DNA of 9,267 bases from Chloroflexi bacterium RBG_16_57_11 (GTDB taxonomy: Bacteria; Chloroflexota; Anaerolineae; Anaerolineales; UBA4823), in the NCBI GenBank assembly GCA_001795165.1, contig MGNS01000036.1:18829-28095 (forward strand), in the 5' to 3' direction. The notes beneath the pieces were generated by a model. That model had not been told where the DNA came from and ran no database searches. It was given only the letters and a program-made list of their open reading frames with translations. Below are positions 1-6,555 of the stretch, piece after piece. The position numbers and the translations under genes were made by a program. Position 1 is the first letter of the stretch. Each line of letters opens with the position of its first letter.

Positions 1-161
1 GGCCGGCGAACTCAACCCAAGTACTTTCTACCCTCACCTACTCAATGGCATTTCTCAATCTTGATCTCGGGAAGGCGATTGCGGTTTCGGTGTTCACGGT
101 ACCGCTACTACTGGTTCTGGTAATTTGGACGACCCAGACCGTTCTGCGCAGAGAGCAATGA
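1..161 (+). CDS. Carbohydrate ABC transporter permease, MalF/UgpA-like, C-terminal end (5' partial)
   Basis: Only the last 52 codons are present; the frame starts at base 3 and ends at TGA 159-161. The visible residues include TYSMAFLNLDLGKAIAVS followed by a hydrophobic segment (VFTVPLLLVLVIW) and a short basic tail ending RREQ. This is the usual end of the first inner-membrane permease of CUT1 sugar importers: a region with an aromatic residue, then 'aF...d.G.A.A', then the last membrane helix. The next gene is the partner permease, in the usual MalF-then-MalG order. The substrate-binding protein would normally lie further upstream, outside the window. Family assignment is inferred from this short tail and its context. 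The sugar transported cannot be told. Confidence 0.8.
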   Translation, partial: PANSTQVLSTLTYSMAFLNLDLGKAIAVSVFTVPLLLVLVIWTTQTVLRREQ

Positions 162-192
162 TGACAACATTAAGTTCACAGAGATACTCAGC

Positions 193-1020
193 ATGAAGGC
201 AGAGAAATTCTTGACCAAGGCGCTCTCGTATTTCCTACTGGGCATAATGTTAGTGATTACCTTATTCCCTCTGTATTGGATTCTTGTCACTTCCTTCAAG
301 ACACTCCCGGAAATTTACACAATCAATCCGCGTTTCTGGCCAAGCAAGCCCGGACTGCATGGATATGAAACGCTATTCGAAAAAACAGATTTCATTCTGT
401 GGGTCCGAAACAGCGCTATAGTGGCATTAATTGTATCGGTGGGATCAATTACATTGAGTATTGCGGCCGCGTATGGCCTATCGCGCTTTCGATTTAAAGG
501 GAAAGGTTTAATCGGCGTGATGATCTTCATCGCCTACCTCCTGCCCGAGGCGCTCCTGTTCATCCCAATCTACATCCTTATGTCTCGCATGGGACTTTCT
601 CAGCGGATGGCAGGATTGATATTTGTCTATCCATCTATCGTAATCCCTTATGCAACCTGGGTGCTCACTAGCTATTTCAGAACACTGCCAGTGGAGATCG
701 AAGAAGCCGCGTTAATAGATGGATGTTCGCGACTGGGGGTGATGCGCCATATTACATTGCCTCTTGCAAGTCCGGGGGTTATTTCCACCTTCATCTTTTC
801 ATTCACACTCTGTTGGAGCGAATATATTTACGCCCTGGTAATATTGAGCGGGAAAAGCCAGACCCTTCCTCTCGGGCTTTCTGGTTTAATTGTGGGAGAC
901 ATTCCACCCTGGAACGTCATCATGGCGGGTGCGATTATGTCGTCGATCCCAATCGTAATTCTCTACCTGATTTCATCGAAATATATTGTGACGGGGTTGA
1001 CTTTAGGAGGAGTGAAGTAA
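193..1020 (+). CDS. Carbohydrate ABC transporter permease, MalG/UgpE-like (CUT1)
   Basis: An inner-membrane permease of 275 aa, the usual length for the MalG-type partner. It shows an N-terminal helix (about residues 11-33, ending FPLYWILVTSFK, a family hallmark) and further hydrophobic segments near 72-95, 107-130, 140-160, 195-218 and 243-261. The EAA loop that docks the ATPase is at about 171-190 (EAALIDGCSRLGVMRHITLP). The C-terminus KYIVTGLTLGGVK is also typical. It works with the preceding permease to import a sugar or related solute. The ATPase is not in the window and could be shared and encoded elsewhere. The Shine-Dalgarno sequence is weak (AGAGA about 180-184). A 12-codon ORF (158-196) overlaps the upstream stop and this start, so translation may be relayed. 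The substrate is unknown. Confidence 0.93.
   Translation: MKAEKFLTKALSYFLLGIMLVITLFPLYWILVTSFKTLPEIYTINPRFWPSKPGLHGYETLFEKTDFILWVRNSAIVALIVSVGSITLSIAAAYGLSRFRFKGKGLIGVMIFIAYLLPEALLFIPIYILMSRMGLSQRMAGLIFVYPSIVIPYATWVLTSYFRTLPVEIEEAALIDGCSRLGVMRHITLPLASPGVISTFIFSFTLCWSEYIYALVILSGKSQTLPLGLSGLIVGDIPPWNVIMAGAIMSSIPIVILYLISSKYIVTGLTLGGVK
1005..1010 (+). promoter_or_regulatory. Ribosome binding site of the 2-hydroxyacid dehydrogenase gene
   Basis: A perfect AGGAGG lies 10 bases before ATG 1021, inside the last codons of the permease gene. The stop TAA (1018-1020) directly abuts the start. This fixes the start at 1021 and shows that the two genes are read from one transcript. Confidence 0.85.
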
Positions 1021-1983
1021 ATGCCTGGAATAAATAATAAAGGAAAAATTGTCATTGTGAATCCCGATTATGAGCCAGTTATCGAGCGTAAGATCATCAC
1101 CGAAGCGGGCTATGAGTTCGTAATCGCACAATGCACAAACGAAGACGAGGTCATTGCTGCTGCACAGGACGCGCTTGGAATTATCAACATCTATGCCAAG
1201 ATAACGGAGAATGTCGCAAAGAAACTCAAATATTGTAAGATTATCGCACGCGCGGGTGTAGGATATGACATGATCAATGTCAAAGCCTGCCGAGAGAATG
1301 GAATTGAGGTTTGCAACCTGCCTGACTATTGCACCGAGGAGGTCGCCGACCACACGGTGGCTCTCCTTATGGCGGTCCAGCGCAGGCTTTTCCAACACCA
1401 TCGAAATATCCAGGCAGGCCAATGGGTGGACACCCTGGCAGGGCCGATGAGGCGCCTAAGCATCATGAAGCTCGGAATCATTGGCTTTGGACTGATCGGA
1501 AGGCGCTTTGCGTTCAAGATGAAGCAAATTACTCCCCAAATTTTTGCTTATGATCCATTCGTTCCAGATGACCTTTTTGATCTGGCCGAAGTCCAGCGCG
1601 CCTCTTTGGATGAAGTTCGATATCAATCAGACATCATCAGCCTGCATTGCCCCCTTACACCCGAAACGAAGCATATAATCTCGGCGGATGTCATTCGGCG
1701 CTTAAACCGTAAACCGATCCTCATCAATGTGAGCAGAGGTGGTCTAATCGACACATCAGCGCTGATCGCGGGTTTGAAAGATGGCATAATCGATGGAGCC
1801 GGGTTAGATGTATTGGAAACGGAACCGAATGTGCCACCTGAACTGGCTTCTATGCCCACCGTCATCCTGACACCCCATGCCGCATGGTATTCCTTAGAAT
1901 CTGATTATGAAGATCGAACTCGTCCGGCCGAAGAAATCCTGCGAGTGCTACGAGGGGAATCTCCTCATAACCCTGTTCCATAA
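1021..1983 (+). CDS. D-isomer-specific 2-hydroxyacid dehydrogenase, CtBP-like
   Basis: A 320 aa protein of the SerA/CtBP-type dehydrogenase family, which interconverts 2-keto acids and D-2-hydroxy acids in the cytoplasm. The Rossmann motif is G155-F-G-L-I-G160. Asp178 at the end of the second strand (FAYDPF) indicates NAD(H) rather than NADP(H). The catalytic triad of the family is present: Arg239 (NVSRGG), Glu268 (ETEP) and His286 (TPHAAWY). Two features match CtBP-like bacterial members better than true phosphoglycerate dehydrogenase: PDYCTEEVADH at 101-111, and PHAAWYS together with the RGESPHNPVP ending. There is no C-terminal ACT domain, so it is not a regulated serine-pathway SerA. It sits between sugar permeases and an aldolase, 22 bases before the latter, suggesting action on a sugar-derived keto or hydroxy acid. 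The exact substrate is unknown. Confidence 0.9.
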   Translation: MPGINNKGKIVIVNPDYEPVIERKIITEAGYEFVIAQCTNEDEVIAAAQDALGIINIYAKITENVAKKLKYCKIIARAGVGYDMINVKACRENGIEVCNLPDYCTEEVADHTVALLMAVQRRLFQHHRNIQAGQWVDTLAGPMRRLSIMKLGIIGFGLIGRRFAFKMKQITPQIFAYDPFVPDDLFDLAEVQRASLDEVRYQSDIISLHCPLTPETKHIISADVIRRLNRKPILINVSRGGLIDTSALIAGLKDGIIDGAGLDVLETEPNVPPELASMPTVILTPHAAWYSLESDYEDRTRPAEEILRVLRGESPHNPVP

Positions 1984-2005
1984 CTCAAGATGAATCGAGG
2001 AAGGT

Positions 2006-2950
2006 ATGAAACTAAATGGAATTATCACGGCAGCACTGACACCATTGAGCTCGGACGGCGAGGCACTTGCGGATACAGGCGTCTTTGAGAAATACTACCG
2101 CTTTTTGCTTGACCGCAAGATAAATGGGCTTTTTGTCTGCGGAACAACCGGGGAGGGGATGGTTCTCACACTTGCGGAGCGAAAGAAAGTCGCGGAACGA
2201 GCTGTAAGGATCGTATCGAATGAAGTACCTTTGCTGGTTCACGTGGGATGCAACTCGACGGCTGAATCGATCGAGCTGGTACGCCATGCTGCGTCCATTC
2301 ATGCCCAGGGGGCAGCAGTGGTCACACCATATTTCTATACCTATGACCGCACGGCAATCGCAGCCCATTACAGGGCGATTGCGAATGCAGTTCCCGACCT
2401 CCCCATCTTCATGTACTACCTGCCTTCCTACACCCATAATGATCTGCCTCCATCGCTGGTGGCTGAGCTGTGTGCAGATTGTCCGAATATTACAGGGCTC
2501 AAACACTCAGATTCCGATCAGATCCGACTGCAGGAGTACCGTCAGGCGGTTGACGATCACTTCACTTTACTTAGCGGGGACGATTCGGTGGCTCTGGCGG
2601 CGTTGACCCTGGGTGCAGATGGTTGTGTAACGGGTAAATCGTCTACTTTCCCTGAAATGCTGGTGGCGATTTACGAAGCTTTTCGCAAGGGCGACATAAG
2701 CGCGGCTCGCATGCTTCAGTCTAACCTGAACCGGCTGATTGGAGGACTGCTGGATGTTGGCGATGGGATTGGTCTGGCATACTTTAAGGCTGCTTTGTGT
2801 TATCGAGGTTTGGATATTGGAGGGATGCGCCTTCCACAACGCAGGTTAACCCAGAACGAGGAAGCCGAACTCATTGCAGGATTAGATCGCCTGGCGCCCT
2901 ACAGCTCGCCGCCTGGATCGTGGCTTTTTCCCAACAGAGTAGAGCTTTAG
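2006..2950 (+). CDS. DHDPS-family class I aldolase/lyase, paralog 1
   Basis: A 314 aa TIM-barrel lyase of the dihydrodipicolinate synthase / N-acetylneuraminate lyase family. It forms a Schiff base between Lys166 (GLKHSD) and pyruvate or a 2-keto acid. The GTTGE carboxylate-binding motif is at 46-50, Tyr109 (TPYFY) fits the relay tyrosine, and Tyr137 is the catalytic tyrosine. The segment after it is YYLPSYTHN. The family's usual Asn is replaced by Tyr138, and the Arg that binds aspartate semialdehyde in true DHDPS (RTG in E. coli) is replaced by Tyr142. A lysine-biosynthesis role is therefore unlikely. Cleavage or condensation of a 2-keto-3-deoxy sugar acid or similar is the better guess. 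The start is supported by GAGGAAGG at 1997-2004. It is the last gene of the left operon and is paralogous to the gene at 5560-6468. The C-terminus runs about 15 residues beyond its paralog. Confidence 0.9.
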   Translation: MKLNGIITAALTPLSSDGEALADTGVFEKYYRFLLDRKINGLFVCGTTGEGMVLTLAERKKVAERAVRIVSNEVPLLVHVGCNSTAESIELVRHAASIHAQGAAVVTPYFYTYDRTAIAAHYRAIANAVPDLPIFMYYLPSYTHNDLPPSLVAELCADCPNITGLKHSDSDQIRLQEYRQAVDDHFTLLSGDDSVALAALTLGADGCVTGKSSTFPEMLVAIYEAFRKGDISAARMLQSNLNRLIGGLLDVGDGIGLAYFKAALCYRGLDIGGMRLPQRRLTQNEEAELIAGLDRLAPYSSPPGSWLFPNRVEL

Positions 2951-3020
2951 CTGGCAGACGCAACGCCGTGCGCGAGTGGTCAGCATTAAGCAATTGGTCG
3001 GGTCCCCATACTCGTCCAGA

Positions 3021-3054
3021 GAAAAAACACCTGAGCGTTAAGATCGCGTAGGTG
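3021..3054 (-). terminator. Intrinsic terminator of the minus-strand operon
   Basis: Read on the minus strand, bases 3054-3028 form a 10-bp stem (CACCTACGCG pairing with CGCTCAGGTG, one mismatch and one G-T pair). The loop is 7 bases, and a run of six T (3027-3022) follows directly. This is a textbook rho-independent terminator. It lies about 155 bases after the stop of the YjbQ-family gene, the last gene of the minus-strand cluster. On the plus strand no T-run follows the hairpin, so it should not serve the left operon. Confidence 0.78.
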
Positions 3055-3102
3055 CTCAAAGGCATCCAGCGGTCTTCATGCCCTAGTGTTGGGATTCATT
3101 AT

Positions 3103-3159
3103 TTACCTATCCCCCAGCCTTCTCCTCTAAACAGGAAAGGGTATGTGAGGGTCAGGTAA
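3103..3159. repeat. Intergenic hairpin element, possible dispersed repeat
   Basis: The element is bounded by TTACCT (3103-3108) and its reverse complement AGGTAA (3154-3159). Inside, CCC (3111-3113) pairs with GGG (3149-3151). A central arm, 3118-3126 with 3133-3141, gives nine pairs with one mismatch around the loop CTAAAC. Such long C-rich/G-rich hairpins between convergent genes resemble genome-dispersed intergenic repeats of the REP type. Only one copy is in the window, so being a repeat is inference; the fold itself is seen. A further CTTACCT at 3187-3193 could pair with AGGTAAG at 3154-3160 as an alternative. There is no T-run, so it is not an obvious terminator. Confidence 0.45.
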
Positions 3160-3208
3160 GGATGGTCGCCGCAAATAAAGCTATTTCTTACCTGTTCTCC
3201 TTCACGAG

Positions 3209-3640
3209 TTAATCACCGAGTATTTGGACTATAAAATTTCGGGATTGCGGGCCGTCCAATTCCACGAAGTAGATCGTCTGACGCGATCCGGTGAGCATTT
3301 CTCCAGCTTCGATCGGGAAAAAGGTCTGGAATCCCAGCAACATCCCGCGCAGGTGGGATGGCGCATTGACCGCCATCTGCCCATCGGACGGCAGGTAGCG
3401 GGCGTGACGATAGATCGCATGATCTGGTACGAGCTTTTCGAGCGTGTTCGCCATATCGGCTTCCAAATCCGGCAAGCCTTCATTCACAGTCAAACCCGTG
3501 GTGGTGTGCAGGCTGAGTACGAACAGTGTGCCAGTCTGTACACCACTCTCCGCCAATATCTGGAGTACATCTGGGGTGATGTCGATCAACTCCGTTTCAA
3601 AACGTGTATGAAGCGTCTGGCGATAAATGAGTGATTTCAT
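3209..3640 (-). CDS. yjbQ: YjbQ/UPF0047-family protein (secondary thiamine-phosphate synthase-like)
   Basis: A 143 aa, single-domain protein at the family's usual length. The signatures are HTTTGLTVNE (45-54), APSHLRGMLLG (93-103) with the conserved His96, and VELDGPQSRN near the end. Members are often annotated 'secondary thiamine-phosphate synthase enzyme' because E. coli YjbQ has weak activity of that kind; the physiological role is not settled. Here GSRQ (118-121) stands where many members have GTWQ, and PQSR stands for PRxR. Its ATG overlaps the TGA of the upstream hydrolase (ATGA, 3637-3640), so translation is coupled and the protein is made with the hydrolase. AAGGAA just upstream may also serve as a ribosome site. 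Family membership is firm, but the biochemical function here is unknown. It is the last gene before the terminator at 3021-3054. Confidence 0.88.
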   Translation of the reverse strand: MKSLIYRQTLHTRFETELIDITPDVLQILAESGVQTGTLFVLSLHTTTGLTVNEGLPDLEADMANTLEKLVPDHAIYRHARYLPSDGQMAVNAPSHLRGMLLGFQTFFPIEAGEMLTGSRQTIYFVELDGPQSRNFIVQILGD

Positions 3641-4491
3641 TTCCTTGTCTCCAGGCCGAGCAATCGACGGGCATTGCCTCGACCAATGGCTTCAAGTGCG
3701 GCCGGGCTTAAGCCCAGCTCTCGCAAGCCTCTCACGCTGCGCCGCATGTCGATCCTTGGATAGTTGGTACCAAACAGGACCCGGTCGGCCAGGCTGCGCT
3801 CGATCACTTCCAGCCCTACCTGTTCCGCAAGCACCCGGCGATAGGTATCACGGGGTGTGCCGCTGTATAAGATCGAGGTATCTAAATAGACGTTCCGATA
3901 CTTGACCGCCAGCATCACAGCCTCGTTTACCCATGGCCACCCAAAATGGGCCAGCACAAAATTTACCCTCGGGAAGGCCATAAGCGCCTGCTCCAACAAC
4001 AGCGGCTGGGCGTATTGGGCCAATCCGCTGGGCACCCAGCTCAACCCACAATGCAGCAGCACCGGGATGCCTAAATCCGCACAAGCCTGGAAAACTGGAA
4101 ATGCAACCTGTTTGTCATGTAGCCAGAATTGCTGCAAGCTGGGATCCAGCTTCAATCCTTTCAGTCCCAGATCCCGAACTGCAACCTCCAGGCGACGTGG
4201 CGCGTCTGGCTGGCAAGGATCGACCGAAGCGAAACCAATGAAGCGTGGTTCCACCTCGACCAGCTCGGCGATTTGTTCGTTGCTGGCGATGCGACATCCG
4301 TGAGCCGTTGTAGCATCCACCGGCAGCAACACGGCTTGTTCCACACCTGCCGCATCCATCTCGCGCCGGAAGATTTCCAACGGCTGGGCAGGAAAATGGA
4401 AGCCAAAAACCTGATGGACATTCTTCTCCAGGGTTGGATCTTTTTCCAATAACTCTTTGATCATGACTGGGTGGGTATGAAAATCGATCAT
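3637..4491 (-). CDS. Amidohydrolase-2 family metal-dependent hydrolase (possible lactonase)
   Basis: A 284 aa TIM-barrel protein of the Amidohydro_2 family, which includes sugar lactonases, PDC lactonase and ACMSD-type decarboxylases. The metal-binding H-x-H is at the N-terminus (DFHTHP, His5 and His7). His147 (LLHCG) and His182 (VLAHFG) are the further histidines. The late motif is GTNYPRID with Asn243 where most members have the catalytic or metal Asp (GTDYP). The start is fixed by AAGGAG (4496-4501), four bases before the ATG. The gene follows the PfkB kinase by 27 bases and overlaps the YjbQ-family gene by 4. In a sugar-acid cluster a lactonase role is plausible, but this is inference. 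The Asn243 change may mean altered chemistry. Confidence 0.85.
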   Translation of the reverse strand: MIDFHTHPVMIKELLEKDPTLEKNVHQVFGFHFPAQPLEIFRREMDAAGVEQAVLLPVDATTAHGCRIASNEQIAELVEVEPRFIGFASVDPCQPDAPRRLEVAVRDLGLKGLKLDPSLQQFWLHDKQVAFPVFQACADLGIPVLLHCGLSWVPSGLAQYAQPLLLEQALMAFPRVNFVLAHFGWPWVNEAVMLAVKYRNVYLDTSILYSGTPRDTYRRVLAEQVGLEVIERSLADRVLFGTNYPRIDMRRSVRGLRELGLSPAALEAIGRGNARRLLGLETRK

Positions 4492-4518
4492 TTTGCTCCT
4501 TCTTGAGCCTATCTGAGC

Positions 4519-5535
4519 TTAATTTTGGTGGACAGGTCCCTGGATTGAGATACCCGGATAGGAGCTGCGAGCAGTGCTAAGCACCTCGCCCAGGCTGGGG
4601 AAACGGTTCTCTGCCCTGGAAATGTAAAGCGAAGCGCTGCTATTCCCCATCGCCAGGCATGCATCCCAAGGCAACCGGCGCCGCAAGGCATATAAAAAGC
4701 CTGAGTTGAACACATCCCCCGCACCGACTGCGTCGAAAACGCTCACTTCACGAGCAGGCAGTGTCAAAGAAAGCTCCCCGACGCGCAGATGGCTGCCCTG
4801 CGACCCGCATTTCACAACCACCATCGGTGGGCCAAGGGCTTGCAATGCAACGGCTGCTTCTTCCGGCGTTCCTTTGCCCGTCAGGGCACACGCTTCGTCA
4901 ATATTGGGCAGGAAAATGCTCGTCTCACTCAGCATATCGTTGAAGCCACGCCGGGTCGTATCCGGCCAGTTGTTCGGATCCCAACCGGTATCCAGCATGG
5001 TTAGCTTGCCTTCTCGACGAGCTCTGCTCAACAGGCGGGTGGCTGCCGCAAAGTTCAGGTTCGGGATCATAAACAAACCCACCAGGCAGAAAATCCCGGC
5101 ATCTTTTGCCTGATCCCAGTGGCGCAGCGCCATCTCCTCATCGAAAGCCAGCAGGCTGCCCAGGTTGGAAACGAACGCTCGTTCACCATCTGGACGCACA
5201 ATTGCCACCGTAATCCCGGTTGGCGCCCCAGGTGTAATCTCGACACCGCACACATCCAGTTGATAGCGCTCCAGATCGCGCAAAATCTGTTCGGCATAGA
5301 TGTCCTGGCCAATGTTTCCAATCACGGTGGTCGGCAGGCCCAGGCAGCGAAGCGCAAACGCAAGGTAACCCGTTTGACCGGAGGACACCTGGACATGATC
5401 TGTGCCCATGACTTCTTGCCCCCAAACCGGCAGATGAGGCACATTTCGGATGATGAGATCGATGTTGAAATTGCCGATTACGCAAATCGGCTTTTGTTCC
5501 AGGTCTTGAGGGAAGGTAAAAGGTCCTGTTGACAT
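4519..5535 (-). CDS. PfkB-family carbohydrate kinase
   Basis: A 338 aa cytoplasmic sugar kinase of the ribokinase/PfkB superfamily. The N-terminal strand is CVIGNFNIDLIIR (18-30), with Asp26 at the sugar-binding position. The second signature is DAVGAGDVFNSGF (268-280); Asp274 is the catalytic base and GAGD forms the anion hole. The first signature is unusual: SSGQTGYLAFAL (51-62) replaces the typical GG-x-x-x-N pattern. LDTGWDPNNWP (181-191) sits in the middle of the fold. It probably phosphorylates a sugar or sugar acid such as a 2-keto-3-deoxy acid, but the substrate is not readable. The gene starts 24 bases after the aldolase stop with no clear Shine-Dalgarno, so coupling to the upstream gene is likely. 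No other start codon lies between 5535 and the first conserved strand. Confidence 0.9.
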   Translation of the reverse strand: MSTGPFTFPQDLEQKPICVIGNFNIDLIIRNVPHLPVWGQEVMGTDHVQVSSGQTGYLAFALRCLGLPTTVIGNIGQDIYAEQILRDLERYQLDVCGVEITPGAPTGITVAIVRPDGERAFVSNLGSLLAFDEEMALRHWDQAKDAGIFCLVGLFMIPNLNFAAATRLLSRARREGKLTMLDTGWDPNNWPDTTRRGFNDMLSETSIFLPNIDEACALTGKGTPEEAAVALQALGPPMVVVKCGSQGSHLRVGELSLTLPAREVSVFDAVGAGDVFNSGFLYALRRRLPWDACLAMGNSSASLYISRAENRFPSLGEVLSTARSSYPGISIQGPVHQN

Positions 5536-5559
5536 CGCTTTGGTTTTCGTGCAAATGAA

Positions 5560-6468
5560 CTAAAATGGAACGCCTTGCGCGTGCAACTCAGCAAAATCCT
5601 GGTCAAGCTTCTCTCGTTCTGTAGCGCTTAATAGGCGATGCGGGCGGCGCATCCCACCGATATCAACGCCTCGCCTGAGCAATGCGTACTTGTAACAGGC
5701 CAGCTCCATCCCAGGCCATTGGTCCAGGCGGTTTCCCAGCTCAATCAACAAAGCCTGGGCGCGGCGGGCCTCCTCCAGGCGGGCCTGTCGAAACGCCGAT
5801 AGGATGGCTTGTAGCATGTCGGGGAAAACCGACGATTTACCTGAAACGCAGCCATCCGTGCCTAATGCCAGTCCTGGTAAAACAAGCGAGTCATCGCCAC
5901 TCAGTAAGTTGAAGTCGGTGCCAGCAGCGCGTTGGATTTCTTGCATCTGCACCATGTCAGAATCTGAAAATTTGATCCCACATACATTCGGACAGGCCAG
6001 GCGCACGGCGGCCAGGATCTCCGCATCGATTGTATTGCCGGCATAGGAAGGTAGATGATAAAGATAGACTGGCCCTCCCTGTACCGATTGAGCGGCCACG
6101 CAAAAATGTTCAATCAGTGATTGCCGGTCGTATGGATAGAAGTAGGGCGCGATGACGACAACACCATCGGCGCCGCACTCCGCAGCATGCGCCGCCAGGA
6201 GCGCTGTCTCGGCCGTGGAGGTACAGCCTGCGTGCACCAGCACGGGCACCCGTCCATGGGCCAGCCGCACGGCTTGCCTGGCAACCTCCATGCGCTCCAG
6301 CAGGGTGAGCACCATCCCCTCGCCGGTCGTACCACAGACAAATAGCCCGGCTATCGGGTATTGAAAGAGGAAATCATAATATGCTGCGAAGACCCGTTCA
6401 TCTGCCAGGGATACGCCATCCGAGGTCAACGGCGTCAGCGCGGCCACCACAACGCCTGATAGTTTCAT
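5560..6468 (-). CDS. DHDPS-family class I aldolase/lyase, paralog 2
   Basis: A 302 aa TIM-barrel pyruvate-type lyase, collinear with paralog 1 (2006-2950) and about half identical by eye. GTTGE is at 46-50, Tyr109 at the relay position, Tyr137 is catalytic, and the Schiff-base Lys166 lies in GIKFSDSD. After Tyr137 it reads YHLPSYAGN: His138 replaces the family Asn, and Tyr142 replaces the Arg of true DHDPS. It is therefore unlikely to make dihydrodipicolinate. Start choice: an ATG at 6504 would add 12 residues, but that codon lies upstream of the promoter -10 box. ATG 6468 has GGAG six bases away and gives the same N-terminus (MKL-G) as paralog 1. It is the first gene of the minus-strand operon with kinase, hydrolase and YjbQ-family genes, divergent from the DeoR regulator. 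Confidence 0.92.
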   Translation of the reverse strand: MKLSGVVVAALTPLTSDGVSLADERVFAAYYDFLFQYPIAGLFVCGTTGEGMVLTLLERMEVARQAVRLAHGRVPVLVHAGCTSTAETALLAAHAAECGADGVVVIAPYFYPYDRQSLIEHFCVAAQSVQGGPVYLYHLPSYAGNTIDAEILAAVRLACPNVCGIKFSDSDMVQMQEIQRAAGTDFNLLSGDDSLVLPGLALGTDGCVSGKSSVFPDMLQAILSAFRQARLEEARRAQALLIELGNRLDQWPGMELACYKYALLRRGVDIGGMRRPHRLLSATEREKLDQDFAELHAQGVPF

Positions 6469-6474
6469 GTGATT

Positions 6475-6478
6475 CTCC
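6475..6478 (-). promoter_or_regulatory. Ribosome binding site fixing the aldolase 2 start
   Basis: GGAG on the minus strand (CTCC on plus) lies six bases before ATG 6468. It is close to the predicted transcription start, so the leader is very short, about 11 bases. Confidence 0.75.
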
Positions 6479-6485
6479 ATGGATA

Positions 6486-6514
6486 ATTTTACAGGAATTA
6501 GCACAGCTAGTCAA
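6486..6514 (-). promoter_or_regulatory. Sigma70-type promoter of the minus-strand aldolase/kinase operon
   Basis: On the minus strand, -35 TTGACT (6514-6509) and -10 TAAAAT (6491-6486) are separated by exactly 17 bases, with TG just before the -10. Transcription should start near 6479, ten or so bases before the aldolase ATG at 6468. This excludes the longer reading frame starting at 6504. Confidence 0.75.
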
Positions 6515-6525
6515 CAATTTTAATC

Positions 6526-6535
6526 GAAATATTTC
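6526..6535. promoter_or_regulatory. Candidate operator palindrome GAAATATTTC
   Basis: A perfect 10-base palindrome in the AT-rich stretch between the two divergent promoters, 11 bases upstream of the minus-strand -35 box. DeoR-family operators are often AT-rich, so this could be a binding site of the adjacent regulator. A short palindrome in AT-rich DNA can also occur by chance. Confidence 0.35.
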
Positions 6536-6555
6536 TTTTTTGCATCACTTTATGT

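Noticed and set aside
2012..2506. 164-codon open frame on the minus strand inside aldolase 1
   Set aside because: It is antisense to a well-supported gene, with an odd Cys/Arg/His-rich product and no motif.
2006..2950. Calling the aldolases DapA (lysine biosynthesis)
   Set aside because: Both lack the substrate-binding Arg after the catalytic Tyr and lie in sugar catabolic operons, not with lysine genes.
3224..3634. 136-codon open frame on the plus strand opposite the YjbQ-family gene
   Set aside because: It is fully antisense to a clear family member, has no recognisable domain, and the composition is that of a shadow frame.
5535..5549. TCGCTTTGGTTTTCG near the kinase start, similar to the CGCTTTAGG word
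   Set aside because: The match is inexact and partly codes for the kinase start region; likely chance, not a third operator.
6469..6504. N-terminal extension of aldolase 2 starting at ATG 6504
   Set aside because: It lies upstream of the -10 box of the minus promoter, has no ribosome site, and paralog 1 begins at the position of ATG 6468.
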